64,000 bases of DNA from Hymenobacter nivis (GCF_006439025.1 NZ_RCYZ01000001.1:1-64000), one strand, 5' to 3'. Counted from the first letter of the stretch, positions 51,746-61,136 are shown. Numbers and translations are program-made. Notes: generated by a model from the letters alone, not told the origin.

Positions 51746-54271
51746 ATGAAACATTTTTCCGTTGTGGGTTGCCGGCTGCTGCCGTTGCTGTTTTTTATAC
51801 TGCTCGGCCAGCGGGCGGCGGCCCAGGCCCCCGCGCCGGGCAGCGGCTCGGTGACGGGCACGGTGCTCGATTCGCTCACGCGGCAGCCGGTGCCGTTTGC
51901 CACAGTGGTGCTGCTGCCGCCGGCCCCGTCGGAGAAAACCGTCGCGGGGCAATCGGCCGACGAGCAGGGCCACTTTGCGCTGACGAAAGTGCCCGCGGGC
52001 AGCTACCGGCTCCGCGTCAGCTTTGTGGGCTACGGCGTGCGCACCCAGGCCGTGACGGTGGCCAACGGGGCCCTGGCGCTGGGCCCCATCCGGCTGCCGG
52101 CCACGGCCCAGCGGCTGGGCGAGGCGGTGGTGGTGGCCCAGCGGCCGCTGATGGAAGTGAAGCCCGACCGCCTGGTGTACAACGCCGAGCAGGACGTGAC
52201 CAACGCCGGCGGCACCGCCCAGGACGTGCTGCGCAAGGCCCCGCTGCTGGCCATCGACGGCGACGACAACGTGACGATGCGCGGCAACAGCAACTTCAAG
52301 GTGCTGATTAATAACAAGCCCTCGCCCACGCTGGCCGCCAACTTGAAGGAAGCCCTCAAGAGCATTCCGGCCGACCAGATTAAATCGGTGGAAGTAATTA
52401 CCACGCCGCCGGCCAAGTACGACGGTGAGGGCACGGCCGGCATCATCAACATTGTGCTGAAAAAGGGTGCCAAGCAGGGCCTCAACGGCACGGTGGGGGC
52501 CAACGCCGGCAGCCGCGGCAGCAACGGTAACGGCTCGCTCAACTTCCGCCAGGGCAAGTTCAATTTCACCTCCTCGGCCAACGGCGGGCTGAACTACAAC
52601 AACCGCAGCTCGTCGAATAGCGAGCAGGTAACCTACCGCAGCACCCGCAACGACACGCTGCGCCAGAACGGCAGCGGCAGCAACACCGGCTACTACGGCT
52701 CGGGCTCGCTGGGCCTCGATTACGACCCCGCCGAGCACCACAGCCTCTCGCTCAACGGCTCGTTTTTCAGCTACGGCGGCGCCAGCCAGTCGGGCAACCT
52801 CAACCGCTACACCACGCCGCTGCCGGGCTTCGGGGCCCTGTTCCTGCGCGACACCCGCTCGACCTACAACGGCGGCAACGCGGAGGTGACCGGCACCTAC
52901 ACCCGCACTTATAAGCAAGAGCGCCGCGAGTGGAGCAACATCTTGCAGTACGCCTACAACGGCAACCGCAACGGCTACGAGTTCAACCAGTTCAACAACT
53001 CCGAGCAGCCGCTCGACGTGGGCCAGGCCAGCTACCGCGAGCGCAGCCTCACCCGCCTGCCGGGCCACGAGTACACGCTGCAAAGCGACTACACCCTGCC
53101 CCTGGGCGAGAAGAAAACCCTGGAATTTGGCGTGAAGGGCATTTTGCGCCTCACCGGCTCGCAGGCGCAAGTCGACACGCTGTTTCCGGGCCGGGCCGCC
53201 GATTTTGCCACTTCCCGGTTCCGCGGCACCTCGTTTGATTACCGGCAGGACGTGGAGGGCGCCTACGCCACCTACAACTTCAACCCCACCGCGAAGCTGC
53301 ACCTGGGCCTGGGCGGCCGCGTGGAGCGCACGGGCCTCTGGGCTGAGTTTGCCAACACCAACACCGGCATCCCCTACCGCAGCTACGTCACGCCGCTGCC
53401 CAACGCCAACCTGAGCTACGAGCTGAGCAAAACCAGCAGCCTGCGCCTGGCCTACAGCCGCCGCATCAGCCGCCCCTACATCTACTACCTCAACCCCTAC
53501 GTCAACCGCAGCAACCCCATCAGCTACTCCTACGGCAACCCCAACCTCGACCCCGAGCTGACGCACTCGGTGGAGCTGAGCTACAACAACTTCATCAAAA
53601 CGACGTCCTTCAACATCGCGCTGTCGGTACTGCGCACGGGCAACTCCATCGAGCAGGTGAGCTTTTCCAGCACCCAGCCGCTGCTGCCCGTGCCCGACGA
53701 GATTGTGCCCGCCGCCAACCTGATCCTGGAAACCAGTGCCAACGTGGCCAGCAACACCGCCTTCCAGCTCAACGGCTACGTTTCGGCCAAGCCCACCGAA
53801 AAGTGGAGCCTCAGCATGGGCGGCAACCTGGAGTACCTGATGCTGCGCAGCACGGCCCTGAGCCTGACGCGGAGCGGGTTCGCCGGCAACTACAACGTCA
53901 ACACCTCCTACAAGGCCACCAAGACGCTGACGCTGCAGGGCAACCTGTACCACAGTTTGTCGCGGCCCACGCTGCAAGGGCGCAACAGCGGCTTCATCTT
54001 CTACGGCCTGGGCTTGCGCCAAACGCTGCTCAAGGGCCGCGCCGACGTATCGTTCAACGCCCAGTACCCCTTCTCAGCGCAGCGCACGTTTGCTTACGAA
54101 ACGGCCACGCCTACCTTCTCGCAGAACAGCCGCTACACCAATCAGCAGCGGCAATTTCGGCTGGGCTTCACCTACCGCTTCGGGCAGGCGCAGCAGTCCA
54201 CGCGCCAGCGCAAAAGCATCCGCAACGACGACATTAAGGGTGGCGGGGGCGGCCAGAGCAGCGGCGGCTAA
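51746..54271 (+). CDS. Outer-membrane beta-barrel protein (carboxypeptidase-like N-domain, OMP_b-brl_3)
   Basis: 841 residues with a signal peptide (LLPLLFFILLGQRAAAQ). The N-terminal carboxypeptidase-regulatory-like domain (SVTGTVLDSLTRQPVPFATV...PAGSYRLRVSFVGYG, about 32-115) is followed by a plug-like region (DRLVYNAEQDVTNAGGTAQDVLRKAPLL, FKVLINNKPSPTLAANL, PPAKYDGEGTAGIINIV) and a large barrel with many aromatic, Asn-rich strands (LRLAYSRRISRPYIYYLNPYV). The tail RKSIRNDDIKGGGGGQSSGG is Gly-rich. The family is related to TonB-dependent receptors but lacks SusD partners. Ligand unknown. The next gene is a paralogue. Confidence 0.9.
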   Translation: MKHFSVVGCRLLPLLFFILLGQRAAAQAPAPGSGSVTGTVLDSLTRQPVPFATVVLLPPAPSEKTVAGQSADEQGHFALTKVPAGSYRLRVSFVGYGVRTQAVTVANGALALGPIRLPATAQRLGEAVVVAQRPLMEVKPDRLVYNAEQDVTNAGGTAQDVLRKAPLLAIDGDDNVTMRGNSNFKVLINNKPSPTLAANLKEALKSIPADQIKSVEVITTPPAKYDGEGTAGIINIVLKKGAKQGLNGTVGANAGSRGSNGNGSLNFRQGKFNFTSSANGGLNYNNRSSSNSEQVTYRSTRNDTLRQNGSGSNTGYYGSGSLGLDYDPAEHHSLSLNGSFFSYGGASQSGNLNRYTTPLPGFGALFLRDTRSTYNGGNAEVTGTYTRTYKQERREWSNILQYAYNGNRNGYEFNQFNNSEQPLDVGQASYRERSLTRLPGHEYTLQSDYTLPLGEKKTLEFGVKGILRLTGSQAQVDTLFPGRAADFATSRFRGTSFDYRQDVEGAYATYNFNPTAKLHLGLGGRVERTGLWAEFANTNTGIPYRSYVTPLPNANLSYELSKTSSLRLAYSRRISRPYIYYLNPYVNRSNPISYSYGNPNLDPELTHSVELSYNNFIKTTSFNIALSVLRTGNSIEQVSFSSTQPLLPVPDEIVPAANLILETSANVASNTAFQLNGYVSAKPTEKWSLSMGGNLEYLMLRSTALSLTRSGFAGNYNVNTSYKATKTLTLQGNLYHSLSRPTLQGRNSGFIFYGLGLRQTLLKGRADVSFNAQYPFSAQRTFAYETATPTFSQNSRYTNQQRQFRLGFTYRFGQAQQSTRQRKSIRNDDIKGGGGGQSSGG

Positions 54272-54342
54272 AGGTTGGCCAAGCAGGCGCTGCCAGGCCT
54301 TGTCGGTCGGTCACTCGCAGGGGCCCCAGCCCTATTGCTTTG

Positions 54343-54380
54343 AAACCCCGGTTGCTTCGGCAGCCGGGGTTTTATTTTTT
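54343..54380 (+). terminator. Terminator with UUCG tetraloop
   Basis: A 13-bp stem (54343-54355 with 54360-54372, one G-U pair) closed by TTCG, then a T-rich run to 54380. It separates the two barrel genes, so they are probably independent transcripts. Confidence 0.85.
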
Positions 54381-54495
54381 TAAAGCCCAACCGTGCGCCG
54401 CGCTAAAAACAAATTCCTGGCATTATGAGCAAAAAGTGAAACAACCTTTTTACTGCCGGCCACGCCCTTGGGTAGTTACTGCATCGCCCGTCTAT

Positions 54496-57171
54496 ATGCC
54501 CCCAAGGATTACCCTCACCCGCCTACTGCTGACCACGGCACTGGCCGGCAATGTTCTGCTTAGCCACGGCCAGCAGGGCCCCGCGCGGGGCCCCGGCTCG
54601 CTCCCGCCCGGCCGCACCGCCGGGGCCCTAACCGGCACCGTGGCCGATGCCGCCACCGGCCAGCCCATTGGCTATGCCTCGGTGGCGGTGCTGGACGCAG
54701 CCGGCGCGCCCGTAAGCGGCGGCGTGTGCGGCCGCGACGGGCAGTTTGCGTTACCGGGCGTGCCGCCGGGCACCTACACCGTGCGCGTCAGCTTCCTAGG
54801 CTACCAGGATTTGGTGCGGCCGGGCGTGGTGGTGCCGGCCGATGGGGGCCCCGTGGCCCTGGGGGCCCTGCCGCTGGTGGCCGCGGCCCAAAAACTGGGC
54901 GAAGTAGTGGTGACGGCCCGCCAGGCGCTGGTGGAAGAACGGGTGGACCGCACGGTGTACCACGCCGAAAACGACCAGACCACCCGCGGCGGCGACGCCA
55001 CCGACGTGCTCAAGCGGGTGCCCCTGCTGAGCGTGGACCTCGACGGCAACGTGAGCCTGCGCGGCAACCAAAACATCAAAGTCCTGATCAACAACAAGCC
55101 CTCGACCATCATGGCCAACAGCGTGGCCGACGGGCTGCGGCAGATTCCGGCCGACCAGATCAAGACGGTGGAGGTCATCACGTCGCCCTCGGCCAAGTAC
55201 GACGCCGAGGGCTCGGGCGGCATCATCAACATCGTCACCAAAACCAATACCCTGCGCGGCGGCCAGCTGAGCCTGGACGGCAGCGGCGGCACCCGCTCGG
55301 GCACCCTGAACCTGAACGGCGGCTACCGCACCGGCCGCATGGGCTTCGCCCTGGGCGGCTTCGGGCGCGCGGGCTACAACACGCCCGGCAGCTTCACCAA
55401 CGGCCAGCTGACCACCGACCCCGCCACGGGCCGCCAAACCCGCACCACGCAGGCCGCCGACACGCGCCAGAACCAGCTGTTCGGCCGCTACACGCTGGGC
55501 TGGGACTACGACCTCGATAAGCGCAACTCGCTGGCGGCCACGCTCACCTACGGCACCCGCAACGCCACCAACTACCAAGACGCGCTGGCCACGACTACCG
55601 CCGCCCTGGCCTCGCCGGGGCCCCCAACCACCTCGGTGCGCAACGTAAAAACCACCGACGACTCGGGCACCATCGACGCGAGCCTGAGCTACACCCACGC
55701 CTACGACGTGCCGCAGCGCGAGCTGAGCGCAGTGGCGCTGCTGAGCCGCAACAACCGCACCTTCGCCTTCAACAACGACACCTTCGCGGCCTCCTACGCG
55801 GCCCAACTTGGCGCGTCGGGCAACGACAACCGCAGCTCGAACCAGGAACTGACGGCCCAGGTGGACTACCAAACCCCCACCGGCCCCAACCAGCTGCTGG
55901 AAGTGGGCGCCAAGGAAATCCGGCGCACCGTGCAGAGCGACTACACGTACTACGGGCAATTGGCTAATTCCCAGGCCGACAATTCCTTTCAATACCGCCA
56001 AAACGTGGCCGCTGGCTACGCCGTCTACACCGTGGGCCTGCCCCAAGGCTTCACGCTGAAGCCCGGCGTGCGTTACGAATACACCGCCATCGCGGCCGAC
56101 TACGACCAGGGCCCCATCGGGAATATTCCCAGCTACGGCATCCTGGTGCCCAGCGTGAATTTGCTGCGCAAGCTCGGCAACGGCAACGTGCTGAAGCTGG
56201 CCTACAACCGCCGCATCCAGCGCCCCTCCTTGCAGTTCCTAAACCCGAACGTGCAGGCGGCCAACCCCCTGATTCAGACCGAGGGCAACCCCGAGCTGCG
56301 GCCCGAGTACACCAACAACTACGAGCTGGGCTACAGCACGTTGCTCAAGCAAGCCAACCTAAATTTCAGCGCCTTTGCGCGCAATACCACCGGCTCCATC
56401 CAATCGGTGCGCACGCCGCTCGGCGACGCCAGTTACCCCGGGGCCGTGCGCGTCACCTACGCCAACGTGGGCCAGGAAGACGCCTACGGCGGCAGCGTGT
56501 TTGCCAACCTGGACGTGGGCACCAAGTTCAGCCTCAACGGTAGCGTGGACGCCTACTACGCCGTGCTGCGCAACAACGTGCCCGACCCCCGCTACGCCGC
56601 CCGCAACGCCGGCCTCGTGGTGAGTGGCCGCCTCTACGGCAGCTATGCATTGCCCCGGCACTGGGGCTTGCAGGTTTTTGGCTTTTACCGAGGGCAGCAG
56701 GTGCAGCTGCAAGGCTACCAAAGCAACTTTGCCACGTACAGCATGAGCTTGAAGCACGACTTCGCCGCCAAGAAAGGCAGCCTGGGCTTCGGGGCCGAAA
56801 ACTTCTTCTCGCCCAGCAACACCGTGCGCACCGAAATCAGCGGCCCGCTGCTCGCCCAAAGCAGCCGCAACGTGCAGCACATCACCAGCTTCAAGGTGTA
56901 CTTCAGCTACCGTATCGGCCAGCTCACGGCCGAGCCCCGCGCCCACAAAAACGTGCAGAACAACGACTTGAAGCTGGACGAAAACGGCGGCGGCAGCCAG
57001 GGCAGCGGCGCCGCGCCGGCCGCCACCCGGCCCGCACCAGGGGCCCCAGTCCCAGTACCGGCTATGCCCACCGCGCCCACCGCACCGGTGGCCCCAGCAG
57101 GTTCGCCCGCGCCGGGCACTGCTGCGCCGGGCAGCGGCCCACCGGCGGGAGCCCCGGGCAAACGTCCGTAA
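54496..57171 (+). CDS. Outer-membrane beta-barrel protein with Pro/Ala-rich C-terminal extension
   Basis: 891 residues from MPPRITLTRLL, which gives a normal signal peptide (to about residue 27); upstream codons overlap the terminator. Same plan as its neighbour: carboxypeptidase-like domain (ALTGTVADAATGQPIGYASV...TYTVRVSFLGYQ), plug-like region (DRTVYHAENDQTTRGGDATDVLKRVPLLSV, split here by my reading; IKVLINNKPSTIMANSV; SAKYDAEGSGGIINIVTK) and barrel. Unlike typical barrels, which end at the last strand, ~75 residues follow SYRIGQLTAEPR, ending in a Pro/Ala/Gly-rich segment. The extension would be periplasmic or exposed. Ligand unknown. Confidence 0.9.
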   Translation: MPPRITLTRLLLTTALAGNVLLSHGQQGPARGPGSLPPGRTAGALTGTVADAATGQPIGYASVAVLDAAGAPVSGGVCGRDGQFALPGVPPGTYTVRVSFLGYQDLVRPGVVVPADGGPVALGALPLVAAAQKLGEVVVTARQALVEERVDRTVYHAENDQTTRGGDATDVLKRVPLLSVDLDGNVSLRGNQNIKVLINNKPSTIMANSVADGLRQIPADQIKTVEVITSPSAKYDAEGSGGIINIVTKTNTLRGGQLSLDGSGGTRSGTLNLNGGYRTGRMGFALGGFGRAGYNTPGSFTNGQLTTDPATGRQTRTTQAADTRQNQLFGRYTLGWDYDLDKRNSLAATLTYGTRNATNYQDALATTTAALASPGPPTTSVRNVKTTDDSGTIDASLSYTHAYDVPQRELSAVALLSRNNRTFAFNNDTFAASYAAQLGASGNDNRSSNQELTAQVDYQTPTGPNQLLEVGAKEIRRTVQSDYTYYGQLANSQADNSFQYRQNVAAGYAVYTVGLPQGFTLKPGVRYEYTAIAADYDQGPIGNIPSYGILVPSVNLLRKLGNGNVLKLAYNRRIQRPSLQFLNPNVQAANPLIQTEGNPELRPEYTNNYELGYSTLLKQANLNFSAFARNTTGSIQSVRTPLGDASYPGAVRVTYANVGQEDAYGGSVFANLDVGTKFSLNGSVDAYYAVLRNNVPDPRYAARNAGLVVSGRLYGSYALPRHWGLQVFGFYRGQQVQLQGYQSNFATYSMSLKHDFAAKKGSLGFGAENFFSPSNTVRTEISGPLLAQSSRNVQHITSFKVYFSYRIGQLTAEPRAHKNVQNNDLKLDENGGGSQGSGAAPAATRPAPGAPVPVPAMPTAPTAPVAPAGSPAPGTAAPGSGPPAGAPGKRP

Positions 57172-57199
57172 TGCTGGAGCCCCGTTGCTTACAGAACAA

Positions 57200-57245
57200 A
57201 ACGCAAAAAGCCGTTTGGAATGTGCTCCAAACGGCCTTTTGCGTT
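57200..57245. terminator. Bidirectional terminator
   Basis: 20-bp arms 57200-57219 and 57226-57245 with one mismatch and a 6-nt loop, between the convergent barrel and GH15 genes; internal A4-5/T4 tracts. Confidence 0.8.
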
Positions 57246-57256
57246 AGACATTTAGC

Positions 57257-59074
57257 TTACGAAGCGGCGCTGCGCTGGGGGCCTACGGTTTCGATGAAGT
57301 TGGGCAAATCGAGCTTTTTGGCGATGCGGTAGGCGGCGTTCACCAAGCCCACGTGGCTGTAGGCCTGCGGGAAGTTGCCCCACTGCGAGCCGGTTTTGGC
57401 GTCCACGTCTTCGCTGAGCAGGCCCAGGTGGTTGGTGTAGCCTGCTAGTTTATCGAACTCCACGATGGCCTCGTCCACGCGGCCCACGCAGGCCAGCGCG
57501 TCCACGTACCAGAACGAGCAGATGAGGAACGTCGTCTCGGGCGTGCCGAAGTCGTCTTCGTGGCGGTAGCGGTAAAACAGGCCCTCGGGCGTTTTCAGCT
57601 CCTTTTCCAGGGCCTCCAGGTGGCGGTGGGCCCGGTCGGAGGCGGGGTCGAGGTAGCCCATCATGATGAGCTGGATGGTGCTGGCGTCGAGGTTATCCGA
57701 GCCGATGGCGTTGGTGTAGGCCCCTTGCTCGGCGCTGAAGCACTCCTCGATGTGGGCGGCGGCCACGTCGCGCAGGCGCTCGGCCTCAGCCTCCAAGTCG
57801 GGGCGGCCCAGGCGGCGGGCTACTCGGATGGCGGCGTGGCTGCCGGCCCAGTGGAAGAGGTAGGTATAGCAGTGGCGCTGGGCAATGTGGCGGAACTCCC
57901 AAAGGCCAGCGTCGGGCTCGTCCATCGTCTTGGCAATCATCTCCAACGCGTCCGTTACCAGCTGCTCGGCGTCGCGGCGCGTGGGGTCCTGGAAGCGGGC
58001 ATCGACGTAGAGCGGCAGCAGGGCCACCAGCACCTGCCCGTACACGTCGTTCTGGATGTGGGTGTAAGCGTCGTTGCCGATGCGCACGGGCTTATTGCCC
58101 AGGTAGCCGGCCAAATCCAGCTCCTGCTCCACCAATTTGGCCTCGCCGCTGATGCCGTACAAGGGCTGGTAGCGGGCCTGCTTGGGGCGCGGCAGGTTGG
58201 CAATGTACTGGAAGTAGCGGTCCATTTCCTCGAAGTGGCCAATGTTGTTGAAGGCCGTGAGGATGTAGTAGGTGTCGCGCATCCAGCAGTAGCGGTAGTC
58301 CCAGTTGCGGGTGCTGCCGGGGGCCTCGGGCAGGCTGGTGGTGGTAGCCGCAATGATGGCCCCGGTGTCTTCGTACTGGTGGATTTTCAGGGCCAGCGCC
58401 GAGCGGATGACCTGCTCCTGGCGGAAGTTGCCGATGCTGGTGCTCTTCACCCAGCCGCGCCAGTAGGCCAGCGTGCTGCGCAAAAACTGCTCGGCCGTTT
58501 TCTCCAGCGGTGCCTCCAGCGGGGCCCCGTAGGTGAGCACCAGGTACTTGGTTTCGTTCAGCAGGAAGCCCTGCTCGTCGAGCACGTAGGTGAGCGGAAT
58601 ATTGGTCGTGAGGCGGATTTCTTCTTCCAAGCCCAGGTAGGCCACGTGGTTGGAACTGCGGCGGCGCGTGAGGGGCAGGCGGCCGTAGTCGCCCACCGGG
58701 CGGCAGGCCACGCGCACGCGGGGCGTGCCGCCGAGGGGCTCCACCTTGCGCACAAACATCAGCGGCTTGTAGTAGCGCTCGTATTGGGCAAAGCGGGGCG
58801 CAAAATCCGTCACGCGGTAGCTGCCTTCCGCGGTGGTAATCTCGGTGCAGAGCACGTTGGTATTTTCCTCGTAGTACTGGTGCGAAGTGAAGGCAGCGCC
58901 GTCGGCGGGCCGGATGCTGTACTCGCCGCCCTTGTCGTCGTCGAGCAGGCTGCCGAACACAAAGCTGCTGTCGAAGCGCGGCCAGCAGAGCCAGCGCACG
59001 GCCGTGTCGGTCCCGATCAGGCCCAGAAAGGCGCAGTTGCCGATCAAGCCCATGTCATACGTGTGTTTGCTCAT
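57257..59074 (-). CDS. Glycoside hydrolase family 15 (glucoamylase/trehalase-like)
   Basis: 605 residues, no signal peptide, so cytoplasmic. N-terminal beta-sandwich: MGLIGNCAFLGLIGTDTAVRWLCWPRFDSS (family start; shown in part), DKGGEYSI. The (alpha/alpha)6 catalytic domain has RNWDYRYCWMRDTYYILTAF with the substrate Trp/Arg, GNDAYTHIQNDVYGQVL, LWEFR and the closing FLICSFWYVDALA. Bacterial members include trehalases and glucan glucosidases. With the trehalose synthase fusion nearby, a trehalose-degrading role is plausible but unproven. ATG 59074 preferred; TTG 59077 adds one residue. Confidence 0.9.
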   Translation of the reverse strand: MSKHTYDMGLIGNCAFLGLIGTDTAVRWLCWPRFDSSFVFGSLLDDDKGGEYSIRPADGAAFTSHQYYEENTNVLCTEITTAEGSYRVTDFAPRFAQYERYYKPLMFVRKVEPLGGTPRVRVACRPVGDYGRLPLTRRRSSNHVAYLGLEEEIRLTTNIPLTYVLDEQGFLLNETKYLVLTYGAPLEAPLEKTAEQFLRSTLAYWRGWVKSTSIGNFRQEQVIRSALALKIHQYEDTGAIIAATTTSLPEAPGSTRNWDYRYCWMRDTYYILTAFNNIGHFEEMDRYFQYIANLPRPKQARYQPLYGISGEAKLVEQELDLAGYLGNKPVRIGNDAYTHIQNDVYGQVLVALLPLYVDARFQDPTRRDAEQLVTDALEMIAKTMDEPDAGLWEFRHIAQRHCYTYLFHWAGSHAAIRVARRLGRPDLEAEAERLRDVAAAHIEECFSAEQGAYTNAIGSDNLDASTIQLIMMGYLDPASDRAHRHLEALEKELKTPEGLFYRYRHEDDFGTPETTFLICSFWYVDALACVGRVDEAIVEFDKLAGYTNHLGLLSEDVDAKTGSQWGNFPQAYSHVGLVNAAYRIAKKLDLPNFIETVGPQRSAAS

Positions 59075-59203
59075 CAAAATCCGTCGGTTGGTAAGGCGGG
59101 CCGGGGCGGCCCTGGGGCTCTGTGTACCCCGTTTGGGGCCCCATAGTTGCCCCGGCCGGGCCCGGGGGCCCCAAAACCAACGGCATTACTTGTTCACCAG
59201 CAG

Positions 59204-59386
59204 CTATTTACGGGCCGTGCCAAAGTTTTCCGGGGCCCCGGGGCTGGGGGCCCTGCTGTGGCGGGGGCCCCCGGTGGCGGCGGCGGGCAGCGGCGCGGCG
59301 GGGGCCAGGTGCATGCCCAGGGCCAGCAGCGTGGCCAGCACCAGGGCCAAGTAGTAGCGGAAGTAGCGTTGAATGTTTTCGAGCAT
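59204..59386 (-). CDS. Very small single-pass membrane protein
   Basis: 60 residues. MLENIQRYFRYYLALVLATLLALGMHLAPA gives a basic, aromatic N-terminus and one hydrophobic helix (about 11-25), then a Pro/Ala/Gly-rich tail. It has its own exact -7 element (TACCTTTG, 59412-59419) 25 nt upstream on the minus strand, which argues that it is real. No family recognised. Confidence 0.5.
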   Translation of the reverse strand: MLENIQRYFRYYLALVLATLLALGMHLAPAAPLPAAATGGPRHSRAPSPGAPENFGTARK

Positions 59387-59411
59387 GGCCCAGGCGGCGG
59401 GGTAAGTGCTT

Positions 59412-59419
59412 CAAAGGTA
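59412..59419 (-). promoter_or_regulatory. -7 element TACCTTTG for the 60-residue ORF
   Basis: Exact TAnnTTTG match on the minus strand, 25 nt before the ATG at 59386. Confidence 0.5.
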
Positions 59420-59611
59420 GGCCCAAGCCGCGGTCCACGGTTGGCTTTGGGCCCCACAGGCACCCGGCGCTGGGCCAAAGGCAGCATGGGCGGGGCCAAC
59501 ATTTGAAAAACTACATTCACTATTCACTACATTACATATATTAACCGCGTGATTGCACCCTGCCCGAAAACCGCTGCACCGGCCACGCCGCGGGGCCTAT
59601 ACTTTCCCGTT

Positions 59612-60001
59612 ATGATGAAGATTTTAGTTGTCGACGACGAGCCCGATGTGCCGCTGCTGTTCGAGCAGCGCTTCCGCCACGAAATCCGCAGCGGGGCCCT
59701 GGCTTTTGCCTTCGCGCCCTCGGGCGAGGCGGCGCTGGAGTACTTGCAGCAGGCGCACCACTACGCGGAGGTGGTGCTCATCCTCTCCGACATCAACATG
59801 CCCGGCATGAGCGGGCTGGAGCTGCTGCGGCGCATCCGGCTGGCCCACGCCGGGCCCCGGCCCACGGTGATGATGATTACGGCCTACGGCGACGCCGAGA
59901 GCTGCCGCCAGGCCCTGCAGCTGGGGGCCCAGGATTTCCTCACCAAGCCGCTCAACTTCGCCGCCCTGCGGCAGAAACTCGCCCCGCTGCAAGCCGCCTA
60001 A
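59612..60001 (+). CDS. Single-domain response regulator
   Basis: 129 residues, receiver only: MMKILVVDDEPDVPLLFEQR, phospho-Asp60 in ILSDINMPGMSG, Thr/Ser switch in MMITAYGD and Lys in FLTKPLN. No output domain. Ends 4 nt before the receiver-cyclase gene; the two receivers are similar (RF-R--IR-GA pattern after VVDDE), suggesting duplication. It probably relays or buffers phosphate for the cyclase. TATACTTTC just upstream resembles a -7 element. Confidence 0.92.
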   Translation: MMKILVVDDEPDVPLLFEQRFRHEIRSGALAFAFAPSGEAALEYLQQAHHYAEVVLILSDINMPGMSGLELLRRIRLAHAGPRPTVMMITAYGDAESCRQALQLGAQDFLTKPLNFAALRQKLAPLQAA

Positions 60002-60005
60002 CCCC

Positions 60006-61055
60006 ATGACAACCAAAATACTGGTGGTGGACGACGAGGCCGACCTGGAGCTGCTCATCAAGCAGCGGTTCCGGCGCAAAATCCGGGAAGGGGCCTACGA
60101 GTTTCGGTTTGCGCGCGATGGCGAGCAGGCCCTGGCGCGGGTGGGCGAGTGGCCCGAGCTCGACGTGGTGCTCACCGACATCAACATGCCCGGCCTACTC
60201 GACGGGCTGGCGCTGCTGCCCCGCCTGGCCGCCGCCAACCCCGTGCCGAAGGCCGTGATGGTGTCGGCCTACGGCGACATGGCCAACATCCGCACGGCCA
60301 TGAACCGCGGGGCCTTCGACTTCGTGTGCAAGCCCGTGGACTTTGCCGACCTGGAGCTGACCATCGACAAGGCGGCCCGGCAGGTAGCGCAGTTGCGCCA
60401 AACGCTGCGCGCCATCCAGGAAAATAACATTTTGCGGATGTACGTGGACGAAACCGTGCTGAACGTGATGACGCGGCCCGACTACCAAACCACCTTCACG
60501 GCCAGCGAAACGGTGACGGCCACGGTGGTGTTCATCGACATCTGCGGCTTTACGGCCCTGGCCGAAGTGCTGGCCCCCGCCGACGTGGTGACGCTGCTCA
60601 ACACGTACTTCGACCAGGCAGTGCGCGAAATCATCGCCCAAGGCGGCTACGTCGACAAGTTCATCGGCGACGCCATCATGGCCGTGTTCCGGGGCGAATT
60701 TCACCTCGACCGGGCCGTGGACGCGGCCCTGGCCGTGCGCGCCGCCGTGCAGGCCCACGCCACCACCCTGCCCGACGGCCGCACCTACCAGCCGCAGCTC
60801 TCCATCGGCCTCAACGCCGGTGAAATGGTGTCGGGCAACATCGGCTCGGCCTCCCTCAAGCGCTTCGACTACACCGTCATCGGCGACGCCGTGAACCTGA
60901 GCCAGCGCCTGCAAGCCGCCGCCGCCCCCGGCCAAATCATCATCACCGCCGCCGTTTTCGAGCAGGTCAAGGAATCTTTCCAGTGCCTCCCGCTCAAGGA
61001 AGTCAGCTTAAAACACAAGGCCAAGCCGGTGATGATTTACGAAGTAGTGGCTTGA
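60006..61055 (+). CDS. Response regulator-class III adenylate cyclase fusion
   Basis: 349 residues. Receiver 1-125: VVDDEAD, phospho-Asp58 in LTDINMPG, Lys109 in FVCKPVD. A linker helix (AARQVAQLRQTLRAIQENNILRMYV) leads to the catalytic domain 165-345. Metal Asp178 (FIDICGF) and Asp222 (KFIGDAIM) are present, with adenine-specifying Lys218, transition-state Asn297 and Arg301 (VIGDAVNLSQR). The usual second specificity Asp is Thr290 (FDYTVIG), the mark of class IIIb cyclases, several of which respond to bicarbonate. All catalytic residues are intact, so cAMP synthesis is expected. Co-transcribed with the receiver upstream. Confidence 0.93.
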   Translation: MTTKILVVDDEADLELLIKQRFRRKIREGAYEFRFARDGEQALARVGEWPELDVVLTDINMPGLLDGLALLPRLAAANPVPKAVMVSAYGDMANIRTAMNRGAFDFVCKPVDFADLELTIDKAARQVAQLRQTLRAIQENNILRMYVDETVLNVMTRPDYQTTFTASETVTATVVFIDICGFTALAEVLAPADVVTLLNTYFDQAVREIIAQGGYVDKFIGDAIMAVFRGEFHLDRAVDAALAVRAAVQAHATTLPDGRTYQPQLSIGLNAGEMVSGNIGSASLKRFDYTVIGDAVNLSQRLQAAAAPGQIIITAAVFEQVKESFQCLPLKEVSLKHKAKPVMIYEVVA

Positions 61056-61071
61056 TTAAGCGCTCAGCATG

Positions 61072-61120
61072 ACGGCCTGGGGGCCCTAGTGTCCTGGCCC
61101 CTAACGGCCTGGGGCCCTAG
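61072..61120. repeat. Short tandem repeat between convergent genes
   Basis: ACGGCCTGGGGGCCCTAG at 61072-61089 recurs as ACGGCCTGGGGCCCTAG at 61104-61120. No strong hairpin terminator was seen in this 81-bp gap. Confidence 0.5.
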
Positions 61121-61136
61121 CCCCTACCCTACTCCC

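Noticed and set aside
51698..54022. Long minus-strand frame opposite the first OM barrel
   Set aside because: Antisense shadow rich in Gly/Val/Ala with no domain signature. The plus strand has signal peptide, N-domain and barrel.
60006..61055. Guanylate cyclase or inactive cyclase
   Set aside because: Lys218 is present in the adenine-specifying position, both metal Asp residues and Asn297/Arg301 are intact, and Thr290 fits class IIIb adenylate cyclases.
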